Shown one piece after another: positions 11,251 through 24,000 of a DNA stretch of 64,000 nt. The stretch comes from Saccoglossus kowalevskii (taxonomy: Eukaryota; Hemichordata; Enteropneusta; Harrimaniidae): positions 62,001-126,000 of the forward strand of contig NW_003146359.1 of the NCBI RefSeq assembly GCF_000003605.2, given 5' to 3'. Numbering within the stretch: the stretch's first letter is position 1; every line of letters starts with the position of its first letter. The position numbers and the translations under genes are program-made. The notes under the pieces were generated by a model. The model had not been told where the DNA came from. It made no database searches and saw only the letters and a program-made list of their open reading frames with translations.

Positions 11251-11326
11251 TCGCACTGGAACCGATAATTGAATACAAACAGCTTACAAAGTTGTGAAAA
11301 CCGATGCAAAGTTGGTAGATCGATTG
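11251..11326. other. Cluster of one-base changes in M12
   Basis: Compared with neighbours, this ~75-bp stretch has several one-base losses or shifts (ATTATTCGCAC, CCGATGCAAAG, TAGATCGATTG) where other copies agree. Flanking sequence is normal. This pattern is more typical of consensus error than of natural divergence. Confidence 0.6.
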
Positions 11327-11483
11327 GGAATGTTACATATGATATTATACTGACGGGTTCTATAGTTGAAAGTTCGAAAACAAGAATACATATTTCGTAA
11401 AACGCCGTTAAAATAGAGTAGTTTTACTCGAAGCATGTAAAGGTCATAGGTCAATTCAAGATGTAACTTGTGCAAACGCTATC

Positions 11484-14400
11484 AATTTTAAAACAGTTTC
11501 AAACATTAAATAGCCATCAATTCAGGCAAATTTCAAATTACTTAAACAATAGTGTGGGTAGGTGATCGAACAATGTCTAAAGTTAAGCTGATTCGGGCAT
11601 GGTTAGTACTTGCATGGGAGACTACCTGAGTAAACCAGCTGGAGTAAATTTTTGGTTGGTTCCATCACATACATGTCAAAGATATGAGGCAACGTTTGTG
11701 CATCATTTTTACTGTAATGTCAATTATTTATAGTAGAAAGACATTGAAATTTATGTATTTTTTTCAAATTCATGGAAAGTTTTCGATTTTCCCTATTATT
11801 TTCAAAGAACAAGTTGTTGATGCGGTCGGCACATAGTGCGTTTTCGCTGTTAAATTACCGTAAAAAGTTGTTCAAAGTGAACGCAAAGTTGTACAAAGTG
11901 ATTGCAAAGTTTGTAGATGTATATGCATGTTTGACCTAACTTGTTGGCATATAGAAACCCGCAGTTGTAAAGTCAAAAAATGAATAAAAGCCAGATAAAA
12001 GCAGCCTATATGAGCAGAGTGTCACATGAGCTGATTGACTGTAAAAATGACAGAAAACAGAGTGCACAGTTGGTAAAAGCGTTCGAAACGTTGGCGTGGC
12101 TGCTTGTATATTTAACCTAAGTCATTGGCACGACAACCCCGCAGTTAAATTTTCAAAACATTAAGTAAATGTATAGAAAATGTCCTATATAGAAACAGAT
12201 TATCGCCACTGGGAACCGATAATTCGAATACAAACAGCTTACAAAGTTGTGAAAACCGATTGCAAAGTTGGTAGATTCGATTGGGAATGTTACATATGAT
12301 ATTATACTGACGGGTTCTATAGTTGAAAGTTCGAAAACAAGAATACATATTTCGTAAAACGCCGTTAAAATAGAGTAGTTTTACTCGAAGCATGTAAAGG
12401 TCATAGGTCAATTCAAGAAGTAACTTGTGCAAACGCTATCAATTTTAAAACAGTTTCAAACATTAAATAGCCATCAATTCAGGCAAATTTCAAATTACTT
12501 AAACAATAGTGTGGGTAGGTGATCGAACAATGTCTAAAGTTAAGCTGATTCGGGCATGGTTAGTACTTGCATGGGAGACTACCTGAGTAAACCAGCTGGA
12601 GTAAATTTTTGGTTGGTTCCATCACATACATGTCAAAGATATGAGGCAACGTTTGTGCATCATTTTTACTGTAATGTCAATTATTTATAGTAGAAAGACA
12701 TTGAAATTTATGTATTTTTTTCAAATTCATGGAAAGTTTTCGATTTTCCCTATTATTTTCAAAGAACAAGTTGTTGATGCGGTCGGCACATAGTGCGTTT
12801 TCGCTGTTAAATTACCGTAAAAAGTTGTTCAAAGTGAACGCAAAGTTGTACAAAGTGATTGCAAAGTTTGTAGATGTATATGCATGTTTGACCTAACTTG
12901 TTGGCATATAGAAACCCGCAGTTGTAAAGTCAAAAAATGAATAAAAGCCAGATAAAAGCAGCCTATATGAGCAGAGTGTCACATGAGCTGATTGACTGTA
13001 AAAATGACAGAAAACAGAGTGCACAGTTGGTAAAAGCGTTCGAAACGTTGGCGTGGCTGCTTGTATATTTAACCTAAGTCATTGGCACGACAACCCCGCA
13101 GTTAAATTTTCAAAACATTAAGTAAATGTATAGAAAATGTCCTATATAGAAACAGATTATCGCCACTGGGAACCGATAATTCGAATACAAACAGCTTACA
13201 AAGTTGTGAAAACCGATTGCAAAGTTGGTAGATTCGATTGGGAATGTTACATATGATATTATACTGACGGGTTCTATAGTTGAAAGTTCGAAAACAAGAA
13301 TACATATTTCGTAAAACGCCGTTAAAATAGAGTAGTTTTACTCGAAGCATGTAAAGGTCATAGGTCAATTCAAGAAGTAACTTGTGCAAACGCTATCAAT
13401 TTTAAAACAGTTTCAAACATTAAATAGCCATCAATTCAGGCAAATTTCAAATTACTTAAACAATAGTGTGGGTAGGTGATCGAACAATGTCTAAAGTTAA
13501 GCTGATTCGGGCATGGTTATTACTTGCATGGGAGACTACCTGAGTAAACCAGCTAGAGTAAATTTTTGGTTGGTTCCATCACATACATGTCAAAGATATG
13601 AGGCAACGTTCGTGCATCATTTTTACTGTAATGTCATTTATTTATAGTAGAAAGACATTGAAATTTATGTATTTTTTTCAAATTCATAGAAAGTTTTCGA
13701 TTTTCCCTATTATTTTCAAAGAACAAGGTGTTGATGCGGTCGGCACATAGTGCGTTTTAGCTGTTAAATTACCGTAAAAAGTTGTTCAAAGTGAACCCAA
13801 AGTTGTACAAAGTGATTGCAAAGTTTGTAGATGTATATGCATGTTTGACCTAACTTGTTGGCATATAGAAACCCGCAGTTGTAAAGTCAAAAAATGAATA
13901 AAAGCCAGATAAAAGCAGCCTATATGAGCAGAGTGTCACATGAGCTGATTGACTGTAAAAATGATAGAAAACAGAGTGCACAGTTGGTAAAAGCGTTCGA
14001 AAAGTTGGCGTGGCTGCTTGTATATTTAACCTAAGTCAGTGGCACGACAACCCCGCAGTAAAATTTTCAAAACATTAAGTAAATGTATAGAAAATGTCCT
14101 ATGTAGAAACAGATTATCGCCACTGGGAACCGACAATTCGAATACAAACAGCTTACAAAGTTGTGAAAACCGATTGCAAAGTTGGTAGATTCGATTGGGA
14201 ATGTTACATATGATATTATACTGACGGGTCTTATAGTTGAAATTTCGAAAACAAGAATACATATTTCGTAAAATGCCATTAAAAGAGCGTAGTGTTACAC
14301 GAAGCATGTATAGGTCATAGGTCAATTCAAGAAGTAACTTGTGCAAACGCTATCAATTTTAAAACAGTTTCAAACATTAAATAGCCATCAATTCAGGCAA

Positions 14401-17400
14401 ATTTCAAATTACTTAAACAATAGTGTGGGTAGGTGATCGAACAATGTCTAAAGTTAAGCTGATTCGGGCATGGTTAGTACTTGCATGGGAGACTACCTGA
14501 GTAAACCAGCTGGAGTAAATTTTTGGTTGGTTCCATCACATACATGTCAAAGATATGAGGCAACGTTCGTGCATCATTTTTACTGTAATGTCAATTATTT
14601 ATAGTAGAAAGACATTGAAATTTATGTATTTTTTTTTCAAATTCATGAAAAGTTTTCGATTTTCCCTATTATTTTCAAAGAACAAGGTGTTGATGCGGTC
14701 GGCACATAGTGCGTTTTAGCTGTTAAATTACCGTAAAAAGTTGTTCAAAGTGAACGCAAAGTTGTACAAAGTGATTGCAAAGCTTGTAGATGTATATGCA
14801 TGTTTGACCTAACTTGTTGGCATATAGAAACCCGTAGTTGTAAAGTCAAAAAATGAATAAAAGCCAGATAAAAGCAGCCTATATGAGCAGAGTGTCACAT
14901 GAGCTGATTGACTGTAAAAATGACAGAAAACAGAGTGCACAGTTGGTAAAAGCGTTCGAAACGTTGGCGTGGCTGCTTGTATATTTAACCTAAGTCATTG
15001 GCACGACAACCCCGCAGTAACATTTTCAAAACATTAAGTAAATGTATAGAAAATGTCCTATATAGAAACAGATTATCGCCACTGGGAACCGACAATTCGA
15101 ATACAAACAGCTTACAAAGTTGTGAAAACCGATTGCAAAGTTGGTAGATTCGATTGGGAATGTTACATATGATATTATACTGACGGGCCCTATAGTTGAA
15201 ATTTCGAAAACAAGAATACATGTTTCGTAAAATACCGTTAAAATAGCGTAGTGTTACTCGAAGCATGTAGAGGTCATAGGTCAATTCAAGAAGTAACTTG
15301 TGCAAACGCTATCAATTTTAAAACAGTTTCAAACATTAAATAGCCATCAATTCAGGTAAATTTCAAATTACTTAAACAATAGTGTGGGTAGGTGATCGAA
15401 CAATGTCTAAAGTTAAGCTGATTCGGGCATGGTTAGTACTTGCATGGGAGACTACTGAGTAAACCAGCTGGAGTAAATTTTTGGTTGGTTCCATCACATA
15501 CATGTCAAAGATATGAGGCAACGTTCGTGCATCATTTTTACTGTAATGTCAATTATTTATAGTAGAAAGACATTGAAATTTATGTATTTTTTTCAAATTC
15601 ATGGAAAGTTTTCGATTTTCCCTATTATTTTCAAAGAACAAGTTGTTGATGCGGTCGGCACATAGTGCGTTTTCGCTGTTAAATTACCGTAAAAAGTTAT
15701 TCAAAGTGAACGCAAAGTTGTACAAAGTGATTGCAAAGTTTGTAGATGTATATGCATGTTTGACCTAACTTGTTGGCATATAGAAACCCGCAGTTGTAAA
15801 GTCAAAAAATGAATAAAAGCCAGATAAAAGCAGCCTATATGAGCAGAGTGTCACATGAGCTGATTGACTGTAAAAATGACAGAAAACAGAGTGCACAGTT
15901 GGTAAAAGCGTTCGAAACGTTGGCGTGACTGCTTGTATATTTAACCTAAGTCATTGGCACGACAACCCCGCAGTTAAATTTTCAAAACATTAAGTAAATG
16001 TATAGAAAATGTCCTATATAGAAACAGATTATCGCCACTGGGAACCGACAATTCGAATACAAACAGCTTACAAAGTTGTGAAAACCGATTGCAAAGTTGG
16101 TAGATTCGATTGGGAATGTTACATATGATATTATACTGACGGGTTCTATAGTTGAAAGTTCGAAAACAAGAATACATATTTCGTAAAATGCCGTTAAAAT
16201 AGAGTAGTTTTACTCGAAGCATGTAAAGGTCATAGGTCAATTCAAGAAGTAACTTGTGCAAACGCTATCAATTTTAAAACAGTTTCAAACATTAAATAGC
16301 CATCAATTCAGGCAAAATTCAATTTACTTAAACAATAGTGTGCGTAGGTGATCGAACAATGTCTAAAGTTAAGCTGATTCGGGCATGGTTAGTACTTGCA
16401 TGGGAGACTACCTGAGTAAACCAGCTGGAGTAAATTTTTGGTTGGTTCCATCACATACATGTCAAAGATATGAGGCAACGTTCGTGCATCATTTTTACTG
16501 TAATGTGAATTATTTATAGTAGAAAGACATTGAAATTTATGTATTTTTTTCAAATTCATGGAAAGTTTTCGATTTTCCCTATTATTTTCAAAGAACAAGT
16601 TGTTGATGCGGTCGGCACATAGTGCGTTTTCGCTGTTAAATTACCGTAAAAAGTTGTTCAAAGTGAACGCAAAGTTGTACAAAGTGATTGCAAAGTTTGT
16701 AGATGTATATGCATGTTTGACCTAACTTGTTGGCATATAGAAACCCGCAGTTGTAAAGTCAAAAAATGAATAAAAGCCAGATAAAAGCAGCCTATATGAG
16801 CAGAGTGTCACATGAGCTGATTGACTGTAAAAATGACAGAAAACAGAGTGCACAGTTGGTAAAAGCGTTCGAAACGTTGGCGTGGCTGCTTGTATATTTA
16901 ACCTAAGTCATTGGCACGACAACCCCGCAGTTAAATTTTCAAAACATTAAGTAAATGTATAGAAAATGTCCTATATAGAAACAGATTATCGCCACTGGGA
17001 ACCGACAATTCGAATACAAACAGCTTACAAAGTTGTGAAAACCGATTGCAAAGTTGGTAGATTCGATTGGGAATGTTACATATGATATTATACTGACGGG
17101 TTCTATAGTTGAAAGTTCGAAAACAAGAATACATATTTCGTAAAATGCCGTTAAAATAGAGTAGTTTTACTCGAAGCATGTAAAGGTCATAGGTCAATTC
17201 AAGAAGTAACTTGTGCAAACGCTATCAATTTTAAAACAGTTTCAAACATTAAATAGCCATCAATTCAGGCAAATTTCAAATTACTTAAACAATAGTGTGG
17301 GTATGTGATCGAACAATGTCTAAAGTTAAGCTGATTCGGGCATGGTTAGTACTTGCATGGGAGACTACCTGAGTAAACCAGCTGGAGTAAATTTTTGGTT

Positions 17401-18175
17401 GGTTCCATCACATACATGTCAAAGATATGAGGCAACGTTCGTGCATCATTTTTACTGTAATGTGAATTATTTATAGTAGAAAGACATTGAAATTTATGTA
17501 TTTTTTTCAAATTCATGGAAAGTTTTCGATTTTCCCTATTATTTTCAAAGAACAAGTTGTTGATGCGGTCGGCACATAGTGCGTTTTCGCTGTTAAATTA
17601 CCGTAAAAAGTTGTTCAAAGTGAACGCAAAGTTGTACAAAGTGATTGCAAAGTTTGTAGATGTATATGCATGTTTGACCTAACTTGTTGGCATATAGAAA
17701 CCCGCAGTTGTAAAGTCAAAAAATGAATAAAAGCCAGATAAAAGCAGCCTATATGAGCAGAGTGTCACATGAGCTGATTGACTGTAAAAATGACAGAAAA
17801 CAGAGTGCACAGTTGGTAAAAGCGTTCGAAACGTTGGCGTGGCTGCTTGTATATTTAACCTAAGTCATTGGCACGACAACCCCGCAGTAAAATTTTCAAA
17901 ACATTAAGTAAATGTATAGAAAATGTCCTATATAGAAACATATTATCGCCACTGGGAACCGACATTCGAATACAACAGCTTACAAAGTGCGAAACCCGAT
18001 TGCAAAGTTGGTAGATTCGATGGGAATGTTACATATGATATTATACTGACGGGTCCTATAGTGAAAGTCGAAACAGAATACATATTTCGTAAAATGCCGT
18101 TAAAATAGAGTTGTTTTACTCGAAGCATGTAAAGGTCATAGGTCAATTCAAGAAGTAACTTGTGCAAACGCTATC
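11484..18175. repeat. Monomers M13-M19: b-type block
   Basis: Junction is TTTAACCTAAGTC in all seven. M13 and M14 are almost identical neighbours (GTTTGTGCATC, GTTTTCGCTG, AAAACGCCG), the mark of recent local duplication. M15 and M16 switch to the Q marker and TTTGAAATTTCG-like spelling; M17-M19 return to P. M17 and M18 form another near-identical pair. M19 is 949 bp because of a cluster of one-base deletions. Confidence 0.8.
17937..18080. other. Cluster of one-base deletions in M19
   Basis: About 140 bp contain many one-base losses (CGACATTCG, ATACAACAG, TTCGATGGG, GTGAAAGTCG) and shorten the monomer to 949 bp. The stretch right after it carries the M36/M37-type markers, so a change of template or an assembly seam may lie here. 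Confidence 0.6.
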
Positions 18176-21043
18176 AATTTTAAAACAGTTTCAAACATTA
18201 TATAGCCATCAATTCAGGTAAATTTCAAATTACTTAAACAATAGTGTGGGTAGGTGATCGAACAATGTCTAAAGTTAAGCTGATTCGGGTATGGTTAGTA
18301 CTTGCATGTGAGACTACCTGAGTAAACCAGCTGGAGTAAATTTTTGGTTGGTTCCATCACATACATGTCAAAGATATGAGGCAACGTTCGTGCATCATTT
18401 TTACTGTAATGTCAATTATTTATAGTAGAAAGACATTGCAATTTATGTATTTTTTTCAAATTCATGGAAAGTTTTCGATTTTCCCTATTATTTTCAAAGA
18501 ACAAGGTGTTGATGCGGTCGGCACATAGTGCGTTTTAGCTGTTAAATTACCGTAAAAAGTTGTTCAAAGTGAACGCAAAGTTGTACAAAGTGATTGCAAA
18601 GTTTGTAGATGTATATGCATGTTTGACCTAACTTGTTGGCATATAGAAACCCGCAGTTGTAAAGTCAAAAAATGAATAAAAGCCAGATAAAAGCAGCCTA
18701 TATGAGCAGAGTGTCACATGAGCTGATTGACTGTAAAAATGACAGAAAACCGAGTGCACAGTTACTAAAAGCGTTCGAAACGTTGGCATGGCTGCTTGTA
18801 CATTAAACCTACGTCATTGGCACGACAACCCCGCAGTTAAATTTTCAAAACATTAAGTAAATGTATAGAAAATGTCCTATATAGAAACAGATTATCGCCA
18901 CTGGGAACCGACAATTCGAATACAAACAGCTTACAAAGTTGTGAAAACCGATTGCAAAGTTGGTAGATTCGATTGGGAATGTTACATATGATATTATACT
19001 GACGGTTCCTATAGTTGAAAGTTCGAAAACAAGAATACATATTTCGTAAAATGCCGTTAAAATAGAGTAGTTTTACTCGAAGCATGTAAAGGTCATAGGT
19101 CAATTCAAGAAGTAACTTGTGCAAACGCTATCAATTTTAAAACAGTTTCAAACATTAAATAGCCATCAATTCAGGTAAATTTCAAATTACTTAAACAATA
19201 GTGTGGGTAGGTGATCGAACAATGTCTAAAGTTAAGCTGATTCCGGTATGGTTAGTACTTGCATGGGAGACTACCTGAGTAAACCAGCTGGAGTACATTT
19301 TTGGTTGGTTCCATCACATACATGTCAAAGATATGAGGCAACGTTCGTGCATCATTTTTACTGTAATGTCAATTATTTATAGTAGAAAGACATTGCAATT
19401 TATGTATTTTTTTCAAATTCATGGAAAGTTTTCGATTTTCCCTATTATTTTCAAGAACAGGTGTTGATGCGGTCGGCACATAGTGCGTTTTAGCTGTTAA
19501 ATTACCGTAAAAAGTTGTTCAAAGTGAACGCAAAGCTGTACAAAGTGATTGCAAAGTTTGTAGATGTATATGCATGTTTGACCTAACTTGTTGGCATATA
19601 GAAACCCGCAGTTGTAAAGTCAAAAAATGAATAAAGCCAGATAAAAGCAGCCTATATGAGCAGAGTGTCACATGAGCTGATTGACTGTAAAAATGACAGA
19701 AAACAGAGTGCACAGTTGGTAAAAGCGTTCGAAACGTTGGCATGGCTGCTTGTATATTAAACCTACGTCATTGGCACGACAACCCCGCAGTTAAATTTTC
19801 AAAACATTAAGTAAATGTATAGAAAATGTCCTATATAGAAACAGATTATCGCCACTGGGAACCGACAATTCGAATACAAACAGCTTACAAAGTTGTGAAA
19901 ACCGATTGCAAAGTTGGTAGATTCGATTGGGAATGTTACATATGATATTATACTGACGGGTCCTATAGTTGAAAGTTCGAAAACAAGAATACATATTTCG
20001 TAAAATGCCGTTAAAATAGAGTAGTTTTACTCGAAGCATGTAAAGGTCATAGGTCAATTCAAGAAGTAACTTGTGCAAACGCTATCAATTTTAAAACAGT
20101 TTCAAACATTAAATAGCCATCAATTCAGGTAAATTTCAAATTACTTAAACAATAGTGTGGGTAGGTGATCGAACAATGTCTAAAGTTAAGCTGATTCGGG
20201 TATGGTTAGTACTTGCATGGGAGACTACCTGAGTAAACCAGCTGGAGTAAATTTTTGGTTGGTTCCATCACATACATGTCAAAGATATGAGGCAACGTTC
20301 GTGCATCATTTTTACTGTAATGTCAATTATTTATAGTAGAAAGACATTGCAATTTATGTATTTTTTTCAAATTCATGGAAAGTTTTCGATTTTCCCTATT
20401 ATTTTCAAAGAACAAGGTGTTGATGCGGTCGGCACATAGTGCGTTTTAGCTGTTAAATTACCGTAAAAAGTTGTTCAAAGTGAACGCAAAGTTGTACAAA
20501 GTGATTGCAAAGTTTGTAGATGTATATGCATGTTTGACCTAACTTGTTGGCATATAGAAACCCGCAGTTGTAAAGTCAAAAAATGAATAAAAGCCAGATA
20601 AAAGCAGCCTATATGAGCAGAGTGTCACATGAGCTGATTGACTGTAAAAATGACAGAAAACCGAGTGCACAGTTACTAAAAGCGTTCGAAACGTTGGCAT
20701 GGCTGCTTGTATATTAAACCTACGTCATTGGCACGACAACCCCGCAGTTAAATTTTCAAAACATTAAGTAAATGTATAGAAAATGTCCTATATAGAAACA
20801 GATTATCGCCACTGGGAACCGACAATTCGAATACAAACAGCTTACAAAGTTGTGAAAACCGATTGCAAAGTTGGTAGATTCGATTGGGAATGTTACATAT
20901 GATATTATACTGACGGGTCCTATATTTGAAATTTCGAAAACAAGAATACATATTTCGTAAAATGCTGTTAAAATAGCGTAGTGTTACTCGAAGCATGTAG
21001 AGGTCATAGGTCAATTCAAGAAGTAACCTGTGCAAACGCTATC
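18176..21043. repeat. Monomers M20-M22: a-type island
   Basis: Three a-type monomers lie between b-type blocks. M20 carries ACATTATATAGCC and GCATGTGAGAC, both also found in M37, which suggests a copied stretch. M21 is 954 bp with three one-base homopolymer losses. M22 starts as a-type but ends with the Q marker (AGCGTAGTG), so it is a hybrid with an a-type front and a Q-type tail. Confidence 0.8.
19450..19640. other. Homopolymer losses in M21
   Basis: Three one-base losses fall in short A runs (TTCAAGAACAGG, AATAAAGCC), giving a 954-bp monomer. Unlike the other clusters they lie in the middle third of the unit. Homopolymer undercalling fits best. Confidence 0.5.
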
Positions 21044-24000
21044 AATTTTAAAACAGTTTCAAACATTAAATAGCCATCAATTCAGGTAAATTTCAAATTA
21101 CTTAAACATTAGTGTGGGTAGGTGATCGAACAATGTCTAAAGTTAAGCTGATTCGGGCATGGTTAGTACTTGCATGGGAGACTACCTGAGTAAACCAGCT
21201 GGAGTAAATTTTTGGTTGGTTCCATCACATACATGTCAAAGATATGAGGTAACGTTCGTGCATCATTTTTACTGTAATGTCAATTATTTATAGTAAAAAG
21301 ACATTGAAATTTATGTATTTTTTTTCAAATTCATGGAAAGTTTTCGATTTTCCCTATTATTTTCAAAGAACAAGTTGTTGATGCGGTCGGCACATAGTGT
21401 GTTTTAGCTGTTAAATTACCGTAAAAGTTGTTCAAAGTGAACGCAAAGTTGTACAAAGTGATTGCAAAGTTTGTAGATGTAATTGCATGTTTGACCTAAC
21501 TTGTTGGCATATAGAAACCCGCAGTTGTAAAGTCAAAAAATGAATAAAAGCCAAATAAAAGCAGCCTATATGAGGAGAGTGTCACATGAGCTGATTGACT
21601 GTAAAAATGACAGAAAACAGAGTGCACAGTTGGTAAAAGCGTTCGAAACGTTGGCGTGGCTGCTTGTATATTTAACCTAAGTCATTGGCACGACAACCCC
21701 GCAGTAAATTTTCAAAACATTAAGTAAATGTATAGAAAATGTCCTATATAGAAACAGATTATCGCCACTGGGAACCGATAATTCGAATACAAACAGCTTA
21801 CAAAGTTGTGAAAACCGATTGCAAAGTTGGTAGATTCGATTGGGAATGTTACATATGATATTATACTGACGGGTTCTATAGTTGAAAGTTCGAAAACAAG
21901 AATACATATTTCGTAAAACGCCGTTAAAATAGAGTAGTTTTACTCGAAGCATGTAAAGGTCATAGGTCAATTCAAGAAGTAACTTGTGCAAACGCTATCA
22001 ATTTTAAAACAGTTTCAAACATTAAATAGCCATCAATTCAGGCAAATTTCAAATTACTTAAACAATAGTGTGGGTAGGTGATCGAACAATGTCTAAAGTT
22101 AAGCTGATTCGGGCATGGTTAGTACTTGCATGGGAGACTACCTGAGTAAACCAGCTGGAGTAAATTTTTGGTTGGTTCCATCACATACATGTCAAAGATA
22201 TGAGGCAACGTTTGTGCATCAATTTTACTGTAATGTCAATTATTTATAGTAGAAAGACATTGAAATTTATGTATTTTTTTCAAATTCATGGAAAGTTTTC
22301 GATTTTCCCTATTATTTTCAAAGAACAAGTTGTTGATGCGGTCGGCACATAGTGCGTTTTCGCTGTTAAATTACCGTAAAAAGTTGTTCAAAGTGAACGC
22401 AAAGTTGTACAAAGTGATTGCAAAGTTTGTAGATGTATATGCATGTTTGACCTAACTTGTTGGCATATAGAAACCCGCAGTTGTAAAGTCAAAAAATGAA
22501 TAAAAGCCAGATAAAAGCAGCCTATATGAGCAGAGTGTCACATGAGCTGATTGACTGTAAAAATGACAGAAAACAGAGTGCACAGTTGGTAAAAGCGTTC
22601 GAAACGTTGGCGTGGCTGCTTGTATATTTAACCTAAGTCATTGGCACGACAACCCCGCAGTTAAATTTTCAAAACATTAAGTAAATGTATAGAAAATGTC
22701 CTATATAGAAACAGATTATCGCCACTGGGAACCGATAATTCGAATACAAACAGCTTACAAAGTTGTGAAAACCGATTGCAAAGTTGGTAGATTCGATTGG
22801 GAATGTTACATATGATATTATACTGACGGGTTCTATAGTTGAAAGTTCGAAAACAAGAATACATATTTCGTAAAACGCCGTTAAAATAGAGTAGTTTTAC
22901 TCGAAGCATGTAAAGGTCATAGGTCAATTCAAGAAGTAACTTGTGCAAACGCTATCAATTTTAAAACAGTTTCAAACATTAAATAGCCATCAATTCAGGC
23001 AAATTTCAAATTACTTAAACAATAGTGTGGGTAGGTGATCGAACAATGTCTAAAGTTAAGCTGATTCGGGCATGGTTAGTACTTGGCATGGGAGACTACC
23101 TGAGTAAACCAGCTGGAGTAAATTTTTGGTTGGTTCCATCACATACATGTCAAAGATATGAGGCAACGTTCGTGCATCATTTTTACTGTAATGTGAATTA
23201 TTTATAGTAGAAAGACATTGAAATTTATGTATTTTTTTCAAATTCATGGAAAGTTTTCGATTTTCCCTATTATTTTCAAAGAACAAGTTGTTGATGCGGT
23301 CGGCACATAGTGCGTTTTCGCTGTTAAATTACCGTAAAAAGTTGTTCAAAGTGAACGCAAAGTTGTACAAAGTGATTGCAAAGTTTGTAGATGTATATGC
23401 ATGTTTGACCTAACTTGTTGGCATATAGAAACCCGCAGTTGTAAAGTCAAAAAATGAATAAAAGCCAGATAAAAGCAGCCTATATGAGCAGAGTGTCACA
23501 TGAGCTGATTGACTGTAAAAATGACAGAAAACAGAGTGCACAGTTGGTAAAAGCGTTCGAAACGTTGGCGTGGCTGCTTGTATATTTAACCTAAGTCATT
23601 GGCACGACAACCCCGCAGTAAAATTTTCAAAACATTAAGTAAATGTATAGAAAATGTCCTATATAGAAACATATTATCGCCACTGGGAACCGACAATTCG
23701 AATACAAACAGCTTACAAAGTTGCGAAAACCGATTGCAAAGTTGGTAGATTCGATTGGGAATGTTACATATGATATTATACTGACGGGTCCTATAGTTGA
23801 AATTTCGAAAAGAAGAATACATGTTTCGTAAAATGCCGTTAAAATAGCGTAGTGTTACTCGAAGAATGTAGAGGTCATAGGTCAATTCAAGAAGTAACTT
23901 GTGCAAACGCTATCAATTTTAAAACAGTTTCAAACATTAAATAGCCATCAATTCAGGTAAATTTCAAATTACTTAAACAATAGTGTTGGTAGGTGATCGA

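Larger units (their letters stand above)
1..11483. repeat. Monomers M1-M12: a-type/P block
   Basis: All twelve carry junction TTAAACCTACGTC and the P marker. M1 and M2 share TTATGGCC, GGTCTATTC and CAAATGC. M1, M10 and M11 share TACTGCAATG, CAAAGAAAAAGG and GCTGTAATATTACC and look like near-copies of each other. M3-M6 share AAACCGAGTGC. M9 has GCGGTTGGCAC and a T6 run after the 5S-like part. M12 is 955 bp and carries a cluster of small changes near its end. Confidence 0.85.
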
